From the NCBI RefSeq assembly GCF_963583255.1, contig NC_084817.1:8562121-8626120 (forward strand): DNA of 64,000 bases, written 5' to 3'. Every line of letters starts with the position of its first letter. Within the stretch, counting starts at the first letter, position 1. This document shows positions 52,986 to 64,000 of this stretch, one piece after another. Source of the stretch: Pyrus communis (taxonomy: Eukaryota > Streptophyta > Magnoliopsida > Rosales > Rosaceae). The translations under genes were made by a program, and so were the position numbers. The notes below the pieces were generated by a model. It made no database searches and was not told the DNA's origin. It saw nothing but the letters and a program-made list of their open reading frames with translations.

Positions 52986-55900
52986 CATCGCCAAACAAGA
53001 AAGGCGTTGGGCTGCGGTTTCGTTGACCATGGAACGTCTGCTGGCCCATTGCTACGCCATTGCAAAGCAACCGCATTCAGGTATAAACTTAATCGAATTT
53101 TTGGCTGAAGCAGATAGCAGCCCCGTTCTATCGTTCGACAAAGTTCAGGCCGCACCGGTCAAACTCGAAGATAATCGGCCCCAGGTTAAGGACCTATTGG
53201 AAGAAATCAATGTTGGCACAGCCGATAAGCCTCGACCATTGTTTATCAGTGCGTTGTTACCACTTTCTATGAAGGTCGAGCTTTGTAAATTGCTTCATGA
53301 ATTTAAAGATTGTTTTGCGTGGAATTATCATGAGATATCAGGCCTTGACCGAAACCTCGTCGAACATGAGTTACGCATCAAAGAAGGGTGTAAGCATTTC
53401 CGACAACCCCCACACCGGTTCTCGACAGAAGTACAACTCGGCATAAAGGACGAATTAGTTCGGCTTCTGAAAGCCGGGTTTATTCAGACCACTCGGTATG
53501 TCGAATGGTTGGCCAATATGGTCCCGGTGTTAAAGAAAAGTGGAGCCCTCCGCATTTGCATCGATTTCCGTAACTTAAATCTGGCCACTCCCAAAAATGA
53601 ACACACAATGCCAATCTCAGATTTACTAATTGATGCCGCAGCCAATCATGAAATACTATCATTCATGGACGGCCATGCCGATTACAACCATATCTTTATC
53701 GCTGAGGTTGACGTCCACAAGATCGCCTTCCGTTGCCCGGGGGCATTCTGTACCTACGAATGGGTTGTCATGCCATTCGGCTTTAAGAACGCCGGCGCCA
53801 CATACTAGCGATCCATGAATACGATATTCCATGACTTGATCGGTACGGTCGTAGAAGTTTATATCAATGATGTGGTGGTGAAATCGAAAAGCCGTCGAAC
53901 ACACTTGGATGATCTTTGGCAAGCATTCCTCCGCATGCGACAGCATAATCTCAAAATGAACCCGGCCAAATGCACCTTCGGTGTATCGGCCGGTAAATTT
54001 TTAGGTTTTTTGGTGCACCATCGCGGCATTGAAGTCAATGAAAATAAAGCTCGCGCAATCATTAGCACTCCACCCCCGACAACCAAGAAGTAACTCCAGT
54101 CATTGCTCAAGAAGATAAATTTTCTCCGCCATTTCATCGCTAATTCGACAGGCAAAATGAAAGCATTCTCTACGCTCCTCAAACTTAAGGATTCCGACAA
54201 GTTTGAGTGGCGTGAAGAACACCAAATGGCTTTTACGAAAATCAAGGTTTTCCTTTCCATGCCACCAGTACTAGTTCCACCTTGTCGCGGTAAACCTCTC
54301 AAACTGTACATTTCGGCAGCCGCTAAATCCATTGGTTGCCTCCTCGCGCAAGATAACGATGTTGGGCGTGAACAAGCTATCTTTTATCTCAGTCGCAATA
54401 TGAATTCACCGGAGCTCAATTATTCACCCGTCGAAAAACTGTGCTTAGCTCTGTTTTTTATCGCATCAAAACTTCGGCACTACATGCTCCCATCAGTTAC
54501 GCAGGTCATTGCCCAAACAGATGTTATTCGTTACATGCTCACTCGGCTTATCGTCAAAAGCCGAATTGGGAAATGGACAATGGCTTTATCAGAGTTCAGT
54601 TTGCAGTACGTACCCCAAAAGGCTGTCAAAGGCCAAGCTTTCGTCGATTTTTTGGCCCAATACACTTTTCTTTATGGCTTTGGGGGCAGGGACGTCGACA
54701 TCGGCTTAATCACAACACCCGACAACCACTGGACGATGCATTTTGATGGTTCCAGCACCTCGACCTCGGCTGGTGTTGGTATTGTCATTCAATCGCCCGA
54801 CCACTATCGCTGGTATTTTTCTCTCAAGTTAGATTTCGGCTGTACAAATAATCAAGCTAAGTATGAAGCTCTTATCATTGGCCTTCATGTCCTGCATGAT
54901 TTAAGAGCAACCCGTGTTCTCATCCTTGGTGATTCTGAACTGGTGATTAACCAACTCAACGGCGTTTTTCGTTGCATGAGTTGTACTCTGGCGCCCTATC
55001 ACATAGTCGTCACCTATTTGGCCGAGTCATTTGAATGGATTACATTTGAGCACATTTCGCGTATTCGAAGCACTGACGCTGACGAACTCTCCCAAATTGC
55101 CTCTAAAGCACAACTCACAGGGGGTAAGCTAAGCCGGGTAACACCCACAGTCTTGCGATTATACCCAGCCTTGGTCAATCAGCAAATTCTCCAGCGCAAT
55201 CACGTGATACGCACGAGGGTGATGTCGTTACCATCGTTACTAGAGTGGGGAGACCCCGTAGAAGTATGTATCGTCGAGACACTACCAGGCGATTGGAGAA
55301 AGACGATTCTACGATATCTCGATAACCCCAACAGGAAACACGACCGAAGAACGAGGGTCCACGCCACGAATTATGTGTCATACCAAAATGAATTATACCG
55401 AAATGATGGGGATAGGTTATTTTACTGTGCCTCGGCCTATAGAAGGTTGTCCAAGCAATGGCCGAAGTACATGAAGGAATTTGTGGAGCTCAGCAATCAA
55501 GACGTAAAATGCGCTGGTTGCTTCAACGACACGGCTACTTCTGGCCAAGTATATTAAAGGATTGCATCGAATACGCATGAGGATGCATACCGTGCTAGAT
55601 TCATGGACCAGTGCAGAGAGCCTCAGCTGAATTACTTCACTCAATTACTAAACCATAGTCGTTCAGGGGATGGGCAATTGACGTAATCAGCAAAATCACA
55701 CCATCTTCTGGAGCGGCAAAACACGCATGGATAATAGTAGCAACCGATTACTTCACTAAGTGGGTTGAGGCAAAATCATACGTCGAATTAACAGCTAAAG
55801 AAGTTTACAGTTTTGTAAAGGAAAATATTATGACCAGATTCGGCGTGCCAGAAACGATCATAACCGACAATGGCACAATCTTCACAGCCGCCAGGTTTAG

Positions 55901-56543
55901 GGAATACATGGCAAGTCTGAATATCCGACTTGAGCAGTTTACGCCGTATTACCCACAAACGAATAGGCAGGCCGAAGCAAGCAATAAGGTATTAATCGAC
56001 ATTCTTGAAAAAATGGTAAGAAAGAGGCTTGGGATGTGGCATTTAAAGTTAAATGAAGCACTATGGGCCAATCGAATTTCACCCCGGTCCGCCATCGGAA
56101 CAACTCCTCCTTACGCGTTAACTTACAGACACGACGCTATGTTACTAGTCGAGCTAAGTATAAACTCATTATGAGTGATCGAGCAGAGTAGTTTGCTTAG
56201 TGCCAAATATAGTCAAGCTATGTGACAAGAGTTAGAAGACTTAGAAGAAATTCGAATCGACGCGTGTAATTTATTAATAGTAAAGAAGAAAATTGCCGAG
56301 CGAGCTTATAATCAACGCGTCAGACAAAAAACGTTCGGCGAAGGAGAATTGGTTTGGCAAACTGTGTTGCCCGTAGGAATTAAAGACCCCAGGTTCGGCA
56401 AATTGTCACCGAATTGGGAAGGACCATTCATCGTCCACAAGGTTCTCGGCAAAGGGGCATATCATCTTAGAGACCGGACCGGGTTAATTCATAAATTACT
56501 AATCAATGGGAAGTTCTTAAAGAAGTATTATCCGGTCACATAG
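52986..56543 (+). pseudogene. Tat Pol: RT, RNase H, second RNase H, integrase
   Basis: Reverse transcriptase covers about 53340-54090 (RQPPHRF, ALRICIDFRNLN, VVMPFGFKNAGATY). The catalytic box at 53860-53871 reads YIND instead of YIDD, so the first catalytic Asp of the pair is Asn. RNase H lies at about 54190-54660 (FYLSRNMNSPELNYSPVEK). A second, archaeal-type RNase H is at 54730-55100 (MHFDGSSTSTSAGVGIV, YEALIIGL, LGDSELVI). Integrase has its first Asp near 55675 (WAIDVI), then ITDNGTIF and QAEASNK. A C-terminal segment ends at 56543. In-frame stops are at 53806-53808 and 54091-54093, and the integrase zinc finger is frameshifted around 55440-55560. This copy cannot make active polymerase. 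Confidence 0.9.
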
Positions 56544-56631
56544 GAAATGCAAGAATAGTCTATTTCATTAATAAGCTCGTAAAAACAAGTATACAAGTAC
56601 ATATGGTTGACCTATTTATAGCTAGATACGC

Positions 56632-59600
56632 TTAAGGTGAGGAGGGAAGGAGAGTTTCGAGAACAGCCTTCAATTCTAACCACCTCACTTCACCCATCGT
56701 GACCTCGGCCTGCCGATTCCTCTTATCCATCTTCAGCCGCTCGACATGCCGCATATTAGCCGCATATTCGGTCAGGCAGGATTTACCACTCGACTCGAAA
56801 TCTCTTGCTAGCTCGGAAGTAACTGCTGACCTCCGGTTTTGAAGTTCCGTAATTTGACTGTCAAGGTCGACCCGCGCTTCTTTTTTCGTCTTCAGCATAT
56901 CGATCCGTGGATGCAAAGCTTCTTGAACGACCATCATAACTTTGAAGTCATCTTCGGCCCAGAGAGCTATCTCGAAAATACCGAAATACTCTGGAGTTCG
57001 TTCCAGAGCAGAAGAAGCTCGAGTAATAGCTTCATTGCTTAATTGACCATCAACCGCAAGATCGTTCAGATATGTCCCTACGGAGTCGAGGCCCTGGCAC
57101 TCAAGGATTTGTGACGCCGAAAGAGATAGCAATTCCTACAGCTTGATGAGGGCATTTGGTTCGGTCGTTGACGAGAAACTTTTTGTTGCGGTCGCTGAAC
57201 AGCCAGCCGCCCCCAAGGTAGTCACAATCAAGGCGTCGAGCTCGACCTCCCATGAAGGCTGCATAGGAAGAAAAATGTCAGCAAAAGGAAAGTTATATGG
57301 AATGCATAACAGAGGGAATGTGTTTCTAGACCTGCCGGGAGGAGACTTCAGCCATGTTCTCTGGTTCATTGCTCGAACTTAGAGAACTTAATGGCCGAGC
57401 CCAGTGCCTAAGACCGTTTCTCAATTCACGTGACCGATAGAGGTTATCTACATTTGATGGCCACTGAGGTGGCCAGGAAATATAGATAACACTCTTCGGC
57501 GCATAAAATTGTCGGTGAAATGAACGTTCGGGTACCTGACATTTAATATTTTCCTGAGTTCAGATGCGTCATAATAAAATTAATAAAGAAAGAAAAGTGA
57601 GCCTTACAAAAATCGAGGTAACTTCTTGTGAAAGAATGTTGAGGTCTTCATCTTGTGGATGGAACGGTGTTTCGGCCGTCACCTCAGGCTCAACTAGGGG
57701 TCTCTTCCCACGATCGGTCGTAGGAGGATCCGGTTGGACGGCTGCCTCGACCACATGGGGAGGATTGACGGAAGAAAGGTTGGCTGGTTGAGGGCGATGC
57801 TCCAGCAGAGTTTCGTCACCCTAGTCGCTCTCATCGTCCTGAAATAAAAAGCTGTTACAACTTGAAAATTGGATAAACGAAGATCATTAGCAATGGAATC
57901 ATACCTCTTGCGGAATGATCGTCGGTCATTAGATGGGGGATGCCTCGACGAGGCGGCAGTCTCCTCCAAAGCAAGCGCAACGATCAGCTCCGAAGCCACA
58001 GCTGGAGTAGTAGCCGGTTCGGCCATAACCTCAGTTATCGGTACAACCGAGTGATGAGATGGCAATAACAGTTGGTCCGTCGAGGCCTGGACAACCGGGA
58101 CGGGAGGAGAGACGATAAGAGCGGTCGTTCCCGTGGTCTGGCTAGAGATGACGTGAATCTCCCATTCCCCTTTTTTCGCCAATTTCTTGACACGTTTCTA
58201 AGGTCGAGGAGCGTCATCTCCCGTCTCGGCGTCCTGATGGGGTCGCTTGGTCGGCGGGGTTCGCCCAGTAGTTTTAATTTTCTTTGAGGAGGGGACCAAT
58301 TTTTTCTTGGCCACCGCCGCGGCGACCACGTCCTCTCGTTTCATCACACAACCACCTGAGATAGCAAAGTCGAATCAGTAACATTGAGCAAGTAGTTAAA
58401 GTACAAAGGAAGAAACGATAATATACCTTGGGTCGTTTCTTTGGATTGGGCTGCAGGAGCTTGTTTGGGTCGATCGTCGAAGATTTTATTAACCACGTCT
58501 TTGGCCGAGACGCTAAATAGGTCACATGTGTACTCTTCCCACCAGTCCCCAAAGGTGTCAGTACCCAAAGATTCAAGAATGGTCGGTCGGAGTCAAAAAT
58601 TTTTACACTTATCCTGAAACTCTTGTTCTGTCGTTTTACACTCCCTCTCGAAGGAACTAGAAATGCGTTTTCGACTTAAGAGGGAGCGAGAAACGAGCAG
58701 GGATACTGGGCAACCTTAGAGGTAGCCGAGCTACCGGGCAACGAAATGGGGATGATAGACTTCCCAACTGGCTCGCACGAGTGTCGCAATCGAGGGGAAG
58801 GTTGCGTGTCAATACGAACGACCCTCAGTATTGACGAAGATCAACATCTTCAGTCTTATCCCATGCTGTTTTCGGAAGCCTGATCGAGACAGGGTATTCC
58901 TAACGCCAACATAGTAAGAATTCGTCGTCAGAAAGGACGTCCAAGCTGAAGAAGTGTTTAAGGACTTCATCAGCCCGGTAAGGAGGCGCTGGTCGAGAGG
59001 CCAATTGAGGACTAAGCGCTGCGGTAGGTTGGAAAACGAGGACTTCGAGCCGAAGTGTGGAAAAATAAACCTGTAGCCAGATTTGGAATACCCAGAGGGG
59101 TCTGTTCTGGTGCAGGTCGATTTTGTTGATGGTTGTTTCGGCCAAACAACGGAAGAGATTGGCGAGGATGGTCGGACTGAGCGCCGATGAGTGACCCCTA
59201 GCCAAGGCTTGAACTACCGGCATATTCTCGACCAAGCATTTATTCGACTTGGTACAATAGATAAACTTGTTGTACCAGTAGAATAGAAAGGCTTCGTGCT
59301 CGCCTTTCTTCAAGCTCGCCTGCCCACGACCAGCAAAGTGGAGGATGAGGTTGTTGTAGTTGAAAAAGTTCTTATGCAATTTTTGAACTTCTTCTTTCGA
59401 GGGTTCCTGACCTCCTCGGCTGAGTGTCTCGACGGCTCGATTGTCGAACAGTGCTTTTAGGTCGAGGTTCGACGGGCACCCAGAAAAAGCAACATCTATT
59501 GGGAGACCAGATGGGGAAGTCCCAAGGATAGTTGAAATATCAAGGACAGTTGGGCTGAGAGGGCCGAAAGGAAGGATCATGGTGTTGGTGGCCGAACACC

Positions 59601-60000
59601 ACAAACTCAGAGCCGCTATGAGCAGCTATTTATCCATAGTGATCTCCATGGTTGAGATCTTGAAGGCGTCGTAAATGCTAAGAACTTCCCATTCTTTGCC
59701 GAAGAATGTTTCCATTTGTTTGACCCAGGCTGCCTAGGCTGCAGTGTTCGAGGGCCAAGCTCTTTGGGGCCGTGCCAAGCACCATTTCGACCAGTCAAAC
59801 CCTTGCAGCAAGGGTGTTACGCACTGTTCCTTGAGGAGGTTGGTGATGCACGATAGCACTGCATCTTTAAAAAGTGGCCCCAGAATTTTATGAGTGGTGT
59901 TTAGGTCGCCCTCAAAGCGTAGCGTTTTGATAGCGCTCCGGTCGATGAAATCTTTGCATTTGTTGCACTCGTCGGAGAGCTTTGAGAGGAAGGAAGCCAT
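56632..60000 (-). pseudogene. Antisense multi-exon gene with plant mobile domain, carried by the Tat element
   Basis: On the minus strand an ATG at 60000 opens a long exon to 58427. It encodes a plant mobile domain (PMD) protein: METFFGKEWEVLSIYDA, STMEITM, LWCSATNTMILPFGPLSPTVLDIS, HEAFLFYWYNKFIYC and WEVYHPHFVA. Further exons, judged by GT/AG borders, are about 58354-57905 (Lys-rich, possible nuclear signal), 57838-57608, about 57390-57332 and 57258-56632 (a Gln/Glu/Lys-rich likely coiled coil with stop at 56632). Stops interrupt it (for example 59734-59736, 59626-59628 and 58900-58902), mostly TAG for Gln. PMD proteins in plants include MAIN-type silencing factors. Antisense extra frames with this domain have been described in Tat retrotransposons. 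The splice borders are mine and are untested. The host role is unknown. Confidence 0.75.
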
Positions 60001-60564
60001 TGGTGAGGATTCAAAGGTTCACGTAGGTTTAAAAGGGGTTTGTGAGAGATGAGCTTGAGATCTTCTGGTTTGAGAAAGCAAGAATAGCTAAAGGAAGTTT
60101 CAAAGTGTCTGAAGGCGTGGAATGCAAATGAAAGAAATTTAGGTATTTATAGGCATTTCAGAAGGAAGATCAAACGTTTGGTATTCGGAAGCGCTAGATT
60201 TTTGAATTTGAGGGAAAATCAACTGAGAAATGGCCAATCATTTCGGATATCTCGGGAATCTTCAAGGATATGATCAAGGTTTTTGGGGATTTGGGACACA
60301 CGATTGCGTGCGGCAGCGGTTTTAATGCATTAATGAGGAAGAGACGTTTCGACAGGCGCACGCTTTCGAGGGCCATGATTGAGAGTTGCTAGGTTTATCG
60401 GAGAATCGACACGTGGCAAGACATCAGGAGTAACGAAGATCGTGCAATCATATTCCATAAATGCGCATGGTAATGGTTATCGAGAACAGTTAAGTCTAAA
60501 AGCAAAAGATGTTTTCGCTTCTTCAAGGTCAAGATCCGACCAAAGGTTGGCAGTCGACAACCTC

Positions 60565-60580
60565 AGAAGCGAGGGGGCAA
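60565..60580 (+). promoter_or_regulatory. Polypurine tract of the Tat element
   Basis: The purine-rich 'cagaagcgagggggcaa' ends exactly at the 3' LTR start. Confidence 0.8.
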
Positions 60581-61695
60581 TGTTTGGGCCCAAAATAATA
60601 TCGTTGGGCCGAGTGTAGGTTTGTGCTCGGCCCAAAGCCGTGTCAAAAGTACTATGGGCTGTCTGGTGATTTCAGGCCATTCAGCAGGGATAGTGGAGTC
60701 CTATCACAAGAAGAAGTAGTTCAGATAAGCAAAGGGGTCGAGGAAGTCCTAGTGCAATAAGGATTCTCGACCAACAATAAATAAAGCCCCAAAAAGGGGT
60801 GAGTTCAAAGTTCTAATGGGAGTACGGTTGTTCGAAAATCCCAATCTAGATATGAGTTTAATTCAATCTCAAGAAGGAGTTGGTGCTATAAATACAAGAC
60901 ATCATGCAACAATTCAGGACCTTCAATTCAACACACAATTGCCCTGCACAAAACCTCTCAAACATCTTGAGATTTTTTATTTTCTTTTTCCCGCCGACAC
61001 ATCTTCAGTTTGGATAAATAACACTATGAAGGCAACCGGCGAACACCTTTAGTTTGGATAAACAACACTGTTACCGTAGAATCAGCCGACCAAGGAGCAC
61101 CTTCAGTTTGGATAAACAGCACTGCGTCGAGGCCGACTGGTTACCTATCCAAGTCTCGGTCGAGAAGGGTTTTCGAATCCTTTTTGGTAGAGGTCATCTT
61201 ATTAGCCTTCTCGACGAAGTAAGGTGTTATGAGTTACAACATTCGGCGTACTGGACGCTGAGTGATTTTATGATTGGATACTCACAAGTGAGTTTCAGAG
61301 TTCGGCATTCTAATGGCCGAACCACATTTACCATCAAGACATACATCACCTTTGAATACTTGTGTCCGTATAGTCTGGTGTCGATTCGACGTGCTTATAC
61401 TCTGATGAATATAATCACTGTGATCGAGTCAGGCGCCGACGATTTGTGAACTTCGCAGAACTAGCAGCCTTGTCTTCAGGCTCGATAATCCAAAGGCCGA
61501 GATTTGTTCCTTCCTCGGCCGCAGTTGTAAGATAAAGAAGTCAGCAACGCGCTCAACGCAACATCAACAAATTTTACTCCTCGGCTGAGCTCGGCTGACG
61601 AGTTGGCATGCCTCGCATTCAACCGAAGGACATAGTTAGCTTATTAGTTACTCAGTCTGCGCGCCACGTAGGCTTTGTAATTTTTAGGGTCAACA
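60581..61695 (+). repeat. 3' LTR of the Tat element
   Basis: 1115 bp, shorter than the 5' LTR. It lacks about 20 bases near 60835 and one 'cagtttggataaacag' unit. Over the first ~150 bases I count roughly eight substitutions relative to the 5' LTR, nearly all transitions. Confidence 0.93.
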
Positions 61696-61798
61696 GTTAC
61701 TTTATATATCTTCTTGGTACGTATTCGGTACGTTTAAATATATTATCTGAATGTAGCAGCCTCAAGCTAAAGAATACATCTAATTATCTCACATGATA

Positions 61799-62092
61799 TG
61801 TCACATTCGGGCCCGGGCCCCCACCACATCCTGGGCTCGACTCCACCATAGCACGATATTGTTTGCTTTGGGCCCCAACCACACCCTCACGGTTTTGTTT
61901 CTGGGAACTCACAGGAGAACTTCCTAATGGGTCACCCATCCTGAGAATGCTCTCGCCCGAACTTGCTTAAATTCGGAGTTCCGATGGAACCCGAAGCCAG
62001 TAAGCTCCCAAAAGGCCTCGTGCTAGGTAGAGATGAGAATATACATATAAGGCTCACAGGATCCACTCTCTTGGGCGATGTGGGATGTTACA
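61799..62092 (-). mobile_element. Solo Cassandra LTR
   Basis: On the minus strand it begins TGTAACATCCCACATCGCCC and ends CCCGAATGTGACA. TGATA flanks both sides (61794-61798 and 62093-62097). The 5S rRNA-like block is at about 61912-61996 (complement of 'gatgggtgaccc' and 'aactccgaatttaag'). It is 294 bp with no second LTR, hence solo. Confidence 0.93.
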
Positions 62093-62097
62093 TGATA

Positions 62098-63470
62098 TGA
62101 ATATAAAATAGTGAAAACAACCACTAATTGAAATGGATAAGTCCATTCAAAATTCAAAAATGACGATCACAGAATTTTAACGTGAGAGAAGAAACCATAC
62201 GACTCAAACGTGGGAGAAGAAATTGGTTTCCTAAAAAAAAGGTCACGTACAAAAATGTATCAACCTAAAAGGATATATATATGGAATTTAATAATTAACA
62301 TTTTAAATTTAAAAAAAAAAACACAATAATTACATGTAATATAAATAAATATAAAAATGTTGACATGGCTATTGTTTAGACGTCCTAATCAAATTTCAAA
62401 ATAGAATCAATGTTTAATCTAAAGACTATTAGAAAAGTGCAGTGGATTCTAATTTTCCCAAAAAGAAATGCGCAAATTACATTTTACCCCCTTAGGTTTC
62501 AATGCAATTACAACCTCATACAACATCTTTAAAACATTTCAATCTCATACATTTACTATTATTTTTTTGGAGAAACTTGATATAAGTCCAATTTTTTGAG
62601 CCAATAGTAAAAATAGTCCAATTTATTAAAATAAGTCCAATTTGTTATATTTAATTTTTTAATTATCAATAGTTATATGTTCAATGATAAGATTTATTAT
62701 AAAAAATCAAATTTCTTCCCAATTATCTCTTTGCCTATTTCTTTTTATTTTTCTTTTTGTTATTTCTCCTTCTTCCTTCTGCTTTAAACCCTATTTATAG
62801 ATTTAATTTTTAATTGTTATAATCAACCTATATCATAGGTTAATTATATTTATCTGCCTATATGATAGATTCTTTTTTTTTTTTAATTTTAATTTTTTTT
62901 TATAATCAACCTATCACAGATTAATGTGTCTTACTTGTAGGTATGTTATGTTTTTTTTCTACTTTTTAATTAGGTTTCATATCTCACGTATAGGTATAAT
63001 ATACATTCATATATTTGTTACTTGAGTTAGGGTAGAATGTTTTGCAGATAAATTTATGTTAGTATATTAGTTTTTTTGTTATAAGATATTAATTATATTT
63101 TTTGGAGTTGGAAAATGCATATTATTAGAAGATTTTAATTGATTTTTAATATTTGTAGAAAATATAAAACGAGTATAAAAGAAATAAAAACATATAATTA
63201 GATAATTTGACTCACTCTTAAAAACACTCTATGTTTTTGGACCTGGATCTAAAAACCCCTATTTTTTTCAATTTCATACAATCATTAAAAAAATCTGTTA
63301 AGTTAATCGTTAAGTGATGACATAGCAAATATGGGATCCCCATTTTTGCTAACGTGGCTAAACACTTAATAAAAATTATAAAATATTAAAATAATTAATT
63401 AAAGAAAGTAAAAAAAAAACACCAAAAATCCCTTTAGTCTTCCCCAACCCTTTATCCCCGTCTCCCCCTA
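62098..63470. other. AT-rich intergenic sequence
   Basis: No gene and no bounded element are recognised. Several poly-A/T runs occur and 'tataatcaacctat' recurs (62818 and 62902). Confidence 0.5.
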
Positions 63471-63474
63471 GAGA

Positions 63475-63879
63475 TTAGGGTTTCTGAATATAAACACTCT
63501 CCAGCTGCTCCAAATCAATCTCATAAACCTCTTCCCGTTTCGGCAACTCTACGTCACCACCCTCTGGACACTTTTCCTCCGCATCCCCATCCCCAGGGGC
63601 AAGATTTTCCGGCTGGGAATCACCATTTTCACCAAATCCCACAGGGGCAGGTAGCTCTTCTGCTTGAGCGGAATCAGAATCGCTGGGGTTTTCTAAGAGC
63701 TGAGAGAAGAACCTAGGGTGTTGGAATCTAGTGTGAAAATGAGGAAATTGATCAACTAGAGGAAGAGTTAATGTTTTAGAGGAAAGCACCTTGTGGTTTG
63801 GATGAGCTGCGCACAGCTTCCGTGCTGCCGCCTGCGTCGAAAGGGACGCTGCTCTTGCTGTCACTGCATACCTCCACAT
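63475..63879 (-). CDS. Hypothetical protein with probable mitochondrial presequence
   Basis: The 134-codon frame starts at ATG 63879. The N-terminal ~30 residues (MWRYAVTARAASLSTQAAAR) are rich in Arg, Ala and Ser and free of acidic residues, as in mitochondrial presequences. From about residue 65 the protein becomes acidic (Glu, Asp, Gly, Pro) and ends EVYEIDLEQLESVYIQKP. I do not recognise the family. It could be complete, or the first exon of a longer protein; no later exon is seen to the left, where the DNA is AT-rich and non-coding. The G+C content is higher than that of the surroundings, which supports real coding. The upstream region is cut by the window edge at 64000. Confidence 0.55.
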   Translation of the reverse strand: MWRYAVTARAASLSTQAAARKLCAAHPNHKVLSSKTLTLPLVDQFPHFHTRFQHPRFFSQLLENPSDSDSAQAEELPAPVGFGENGDSQPENLAPGDGDAEEKCPEGGDVELPKREEVYEIDLEQLESVYIQKP

Positions 63880-64000
63880 CTCTATCTCTGGATCTGCTTG
63901 GCATGCCTAATTTACTCAACTCAAACAGTGAGCGACTGTGGTGGTGTTCATATTCAAAAACCCTAGTGGGAGACGGGGAGAAGGGGGTGGGGAAGACGAA

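Larger units (their letters stand above)
47804..61695 (+). mobile_element. Full-length Ty3/Gypsy element, Tat type, 13.9 kb
   Basis: LTRs are 47804-48983 and 60581-61695, with GTTAC on both sides (47799-47803 and 61696-61700). The order inside is primer site, gag, protease, reverse transcriptase, RNase H, a second RNase H, integrase and then a 4-kb region with an antisense gene. The second RNase H and the long 3' region with an extra frame are features of the Tat lineage. Several in-frame stops, mostly TAG, and many LTR differences show an older, inactive copy. Confidence 0.95.

Overview
This is nuclear DNA of a flowering plant. It holds spliced, AT-rich genes, a plant-type proteasome beta gene, Ran GTPase pseudogenes, Cassandra elements (LTRs that contain 5S rRNA sequence) and many nested LTR and DNA transposons. 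The repeat families recall Rosaceae (apple/pear type), but that is an impression from memory and was not tested. There is nothing bacterial: no operons, CRISPR arrays or ribosome binding sites.

Region by region. 1-8.9 kb: a cluster of proteasome beta-1-like sequence. One copy on the + strand (5004-8725) can be read as a complete five-exon gene with an Asp-rich N-terminal half. Two partial copies lie in inverse orientation (408-1225 and 2569-2699). A solo LTR (2810-3939) and a MITE lie between them. 8.9-12.3 kb: a non-autonomous CACTA transposon. 12.8-15.1 kb: a Ran GTPase pseudogene next to a solo LTR. 15.15-15.7 kb: Cassandra. 17.6-22.6 kb: a very young Ty1/Copia element with near-identical LTRs but a broken gag-pol junction. 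23.0-23.4 kb: a LINE RNase H remnant. 24.6-28.0 kb: a hAT-type element, identified by its 8-bp target duplication, filled with a 346-bp tandem satellite. 28.4-34.5 kb: solo LTRs, a MULE-type MITE, a long-TIR element and the tail of a hAT transposase. 34.9-45.7 kb: a 5'-truncated Athila/Tat-like Gypsy element next to a degenerate Copia. 45.7-46.7 kb: a second Ran pseudogene, which keeps the empty site for the solo LTR present in the first copy. 47.8-61.7 kb: a full-length but mutated 13.9-kb Ty3/Gypsy element of Tat type. It has a second RNase H and, in antisense in its 3' part, an intron-containing gene with a plant mobile domain. 61.8-62.1 kb: a solo Cassandra LTR. 63.5-63.9 kb: an N-terminal, probably organelle-targeted coding exon on the minus strand, next to the right edge.

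Only the proteasome-like gene and the right-edge exon look like host genes that could be active. The rest is transposon sequence or duplicated gene debris. Target site duplications read directly from the sequence fix the limits of most elements: GTTTC, TGG, TTGAC, GTTTT, TATAGCAG, AATAC, AATCGAAGA, GGTTG, GTTAC and TGATA. The two most unusual objects are the proteasome beta-like gene with its acidic extension and duplicated intron, and the antisense multi-exon gene carried by the Tat element.
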